Assembly (NCBI GenBank): GCA_963692955.1
Contig: OY843587.1
Span: 2,232,001-2,296,000, forward strand
DNA from: UBA5158 sp963692955
GTDB taxonomy: Bacteria; Pseudomonadota; Gammaproteobacteria; DSM-16500
Direction of reading: 5' to 3'
Length of the DNA: 64,000 nucleotides
Part shown: positions 62,980 to 64,000 of the stretch, piece by piece
Layout: the number at the start of each line of letters is the position of its first letter
Numbering within the stretch: the first letter of the stretch is position 1
Notes under the pieces: model-generated
Told to the model about the DNA's origin: nothing
What the model saw: only the letters and a program-made list of their open reading frames with translations
The model's database searches: none
Made by a program: the position numbers and the translations under genes

Positions 62980-64000
62980 ATGCTAGGATCGCTGCCACGT
63001 AGTCAAATTTCTTGCTTGCCTAAAAAAACTTTTTTTGAAAAATGGCTGTCGCAGAACCAGCAGTTTACCTATCTGACAATTATTTTTTATGGGATGTTGG
63101 CGGCTGCCATGCTCGCTCCGATCGGTACGCTTGACGGCATCCCCAACATACGGGATTACTACACGCACATTGCCGCTATTATGCAAGCAAAGCTCGCGCT
63201 AGAAGCGGGACAATTTCCGCTGCGGACTATGCCGTTAGAGTATTCCGGCTGGCTTTATCCTTTTTATCAATTTTATTCGCCGACGACTTTTACCTTTGCC
63301 GCTTTCGTTTATAAATGGTTGACACCGGCGAATCCTTTCTTCGCGTTAAAAATAACGTTGTGGACCGCGCTCACCTTAGGCGGCATCAATATGTATGTGT
63401 TAGCGAACTGGTTCATAAAATCTAAACCGGTAGCAATATTAGCCGGCGTAGTGTATCTCACCGCGCCGTATTACATAATTATGTTGACGCACCTGGGCGG
63501 CTTAAATGAAATTGTCGCACTGGGGATTTTACCAGCGGTGATCTATTTTTCTTTCCAGCGTTTTTACTTTCCACATAGTAATGCCGATTTAATTATCCTG
63601 GCGCTAGGTTGGTATCTGCTTATCACGATACATTTAGTCACTACACTTTATTCTGGATTGTTTATTGGTTTATTGTTTTTTTTAGCCGCGTGCAGAAATC
63701 CACGGCATTGGCGTAATCTAATTTCTGTAGGCATTGCGGTATTATTTGGTGGTCTGCTAGCCATGTGGTTTGTCGCGCCCGTGTTGCTGTTGCAAAAATA
63801 TTTTGTTATCGGTTTAACTTTTACCGATACTTCATACATTCAAAAAGTCCATCCTACGCTTGCCAATTTATTATTTCCGGGCGCTGGCTTTAAGTTAAAT
63901 ATGAAAGATTCCCTGCAAGCCATTCGTCCCGCGGTGGGTTTGCCGATTATATCTGCCGCGGGCATTGGCTGTTACGCTTATTTTAAAAAATTATCTAGCG
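62980..64000 (+). CDS. Multi-span membrane protein, PTPS-related/GT-C type (cut by window end)
   Basis: An open frame starts at an ATG preceded by GGGAG (62969-62973) and runs past the window edge for at least 340 codons. After a short basic N-terminus comes a first span (FYGMLAAAMLAPIG), then a large loop with GIPNIRDYYTHIAAIMQ and YPFYQFYSPTTF. At least six more hydrophobic helices follow (LILALGWYLLITIHLV; SVGIAVLFGGLLAMWFVAPV). The layout, with an Asp-containing loop after helix 1 followed by H and the YPFYQFYSP motif, resembles the 6-pyruvoyl-tetrahydropterin synthase-related membrane family and YfhO/GT-C lipid-linked glycosyltransferases. It lies 102 bases after the adhesin on the same strand. 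A role in surface glycosylation is speculation. Confidence 0.72.
   Translation, partial: MLGSLPRSQISCLPKKTFFEKWLSQNQQFTYLTIIFYGMLAAAMLAPIGTLDGIPNIRDYYTHIAAIMQAKLALEAGQFPLRTMPLEYSGWLYPFYQFYSPTTFTFAAFVYKWLTPANPFFALKITLWTALTLGGINMYVLANWFIKSKPVAILAGVVYLTAPYYIIMLTHLGGLNEIVALGILPAVIYFSFQRFYFPHSNADLIILALGWYLLITIHLVTTLYSGLFIGLLFFLAACRNPRHWRNLISVGIAVLFGGLLAMWFVAPVLLLQKYFVIGLTFTDTSYIQKVHPTLANLLFPGAGFKLNMKDSLQAIRPAVGLPIISAAGIGCYAYFKKLSS

Overview
The window looks like a gammaproteobacterial chromosome. The conserved block ndk-rlmN-pilW-rodZ-hisS-(yheS)-yfgM-bamB-der and a yajQ-minC-minD-minE cluster are typical of that class. Moderate-to-low G+C, effector-like unrecognised proteins and duplicated GGA-rich small RNAs make Legionellales (Legionella/Coxiella/Aquicella-like) a reasonable but unproven guess.

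Region 1 (about 245-10,770) is an AT-rich integrated element. It sits at the 3' end of a tRNA-Ser(CGA) gene and begins with a P4-type tyrosine integrase. It carries an AlpA-type regulator, a zinc-ribbon protein and a DUF3631 primase/helicase-like ATPase whose 3' end is flanked by TGTGGCG iterons (a candidate origin). A pair of small mobile-element proteins of the HGG type follows. The cargo half holds a restriction-modification controller (C) protein with a recognisable C-box but no methyltransferase. It also holds a two-gene unit of unknown function (a small membrane protein and a 776-residue protein), a minimal DpnI-like nuclease domain and a SIR2-domain protein. The right end shows the same GGGGGTATAA arm sequence as the left end, then a degenerate copy of the tRNA 3' end. 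It reads as a P4-like satellite carrying anti-phage defence genes.

Region 2 (10.8-18.0 kb) is chromosomal: a 716-residue unrecognised protein, a YejM/LapC-like inner-membrane pseudo-sulfatase, a 302-residue effector-like protein and an ATM1-type ABC exporter.

Region 3 (18.2-30.4 kb) is the housekeeping block: an MTA/SAH deaminase, ndk, rlmN, pilW, rodZ, hisS, an ABC-F protein, yfgM, bamB and der, then a convergent histone-deacetylase-family gene. ispG is not present between rodZ and hisS, and yheS lies between hisS and yfgM.

Region 4 (30.4-36.9 kb, minus strand) holds an exported protein with two DUF1259 domains and nine 33-residue Ala/Thr/Lys/Pro repeats. Next come two paralogous small RNAs with intrinsic terminators and GGA motifs in hairpin loops (candidate CsrA/RsmA-sequestering RNAs), then minE, minD, minC and yajQ.

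Region 5 (37.2-62.9 kb) is a single uninterrupted 25.7-kb gene for an 8,556-residue two-partner-secretion adhesin. It has an FHA/HMW1-type N-terminal TPS domain, thousands of residues of beta-strand repeats and a C-terminal cysteine pair like the HMW1 anchor. Its TpsB transporter is not in the window. The window ends inside a multi-span membrane protein of the PTPS-related/GT-C type.
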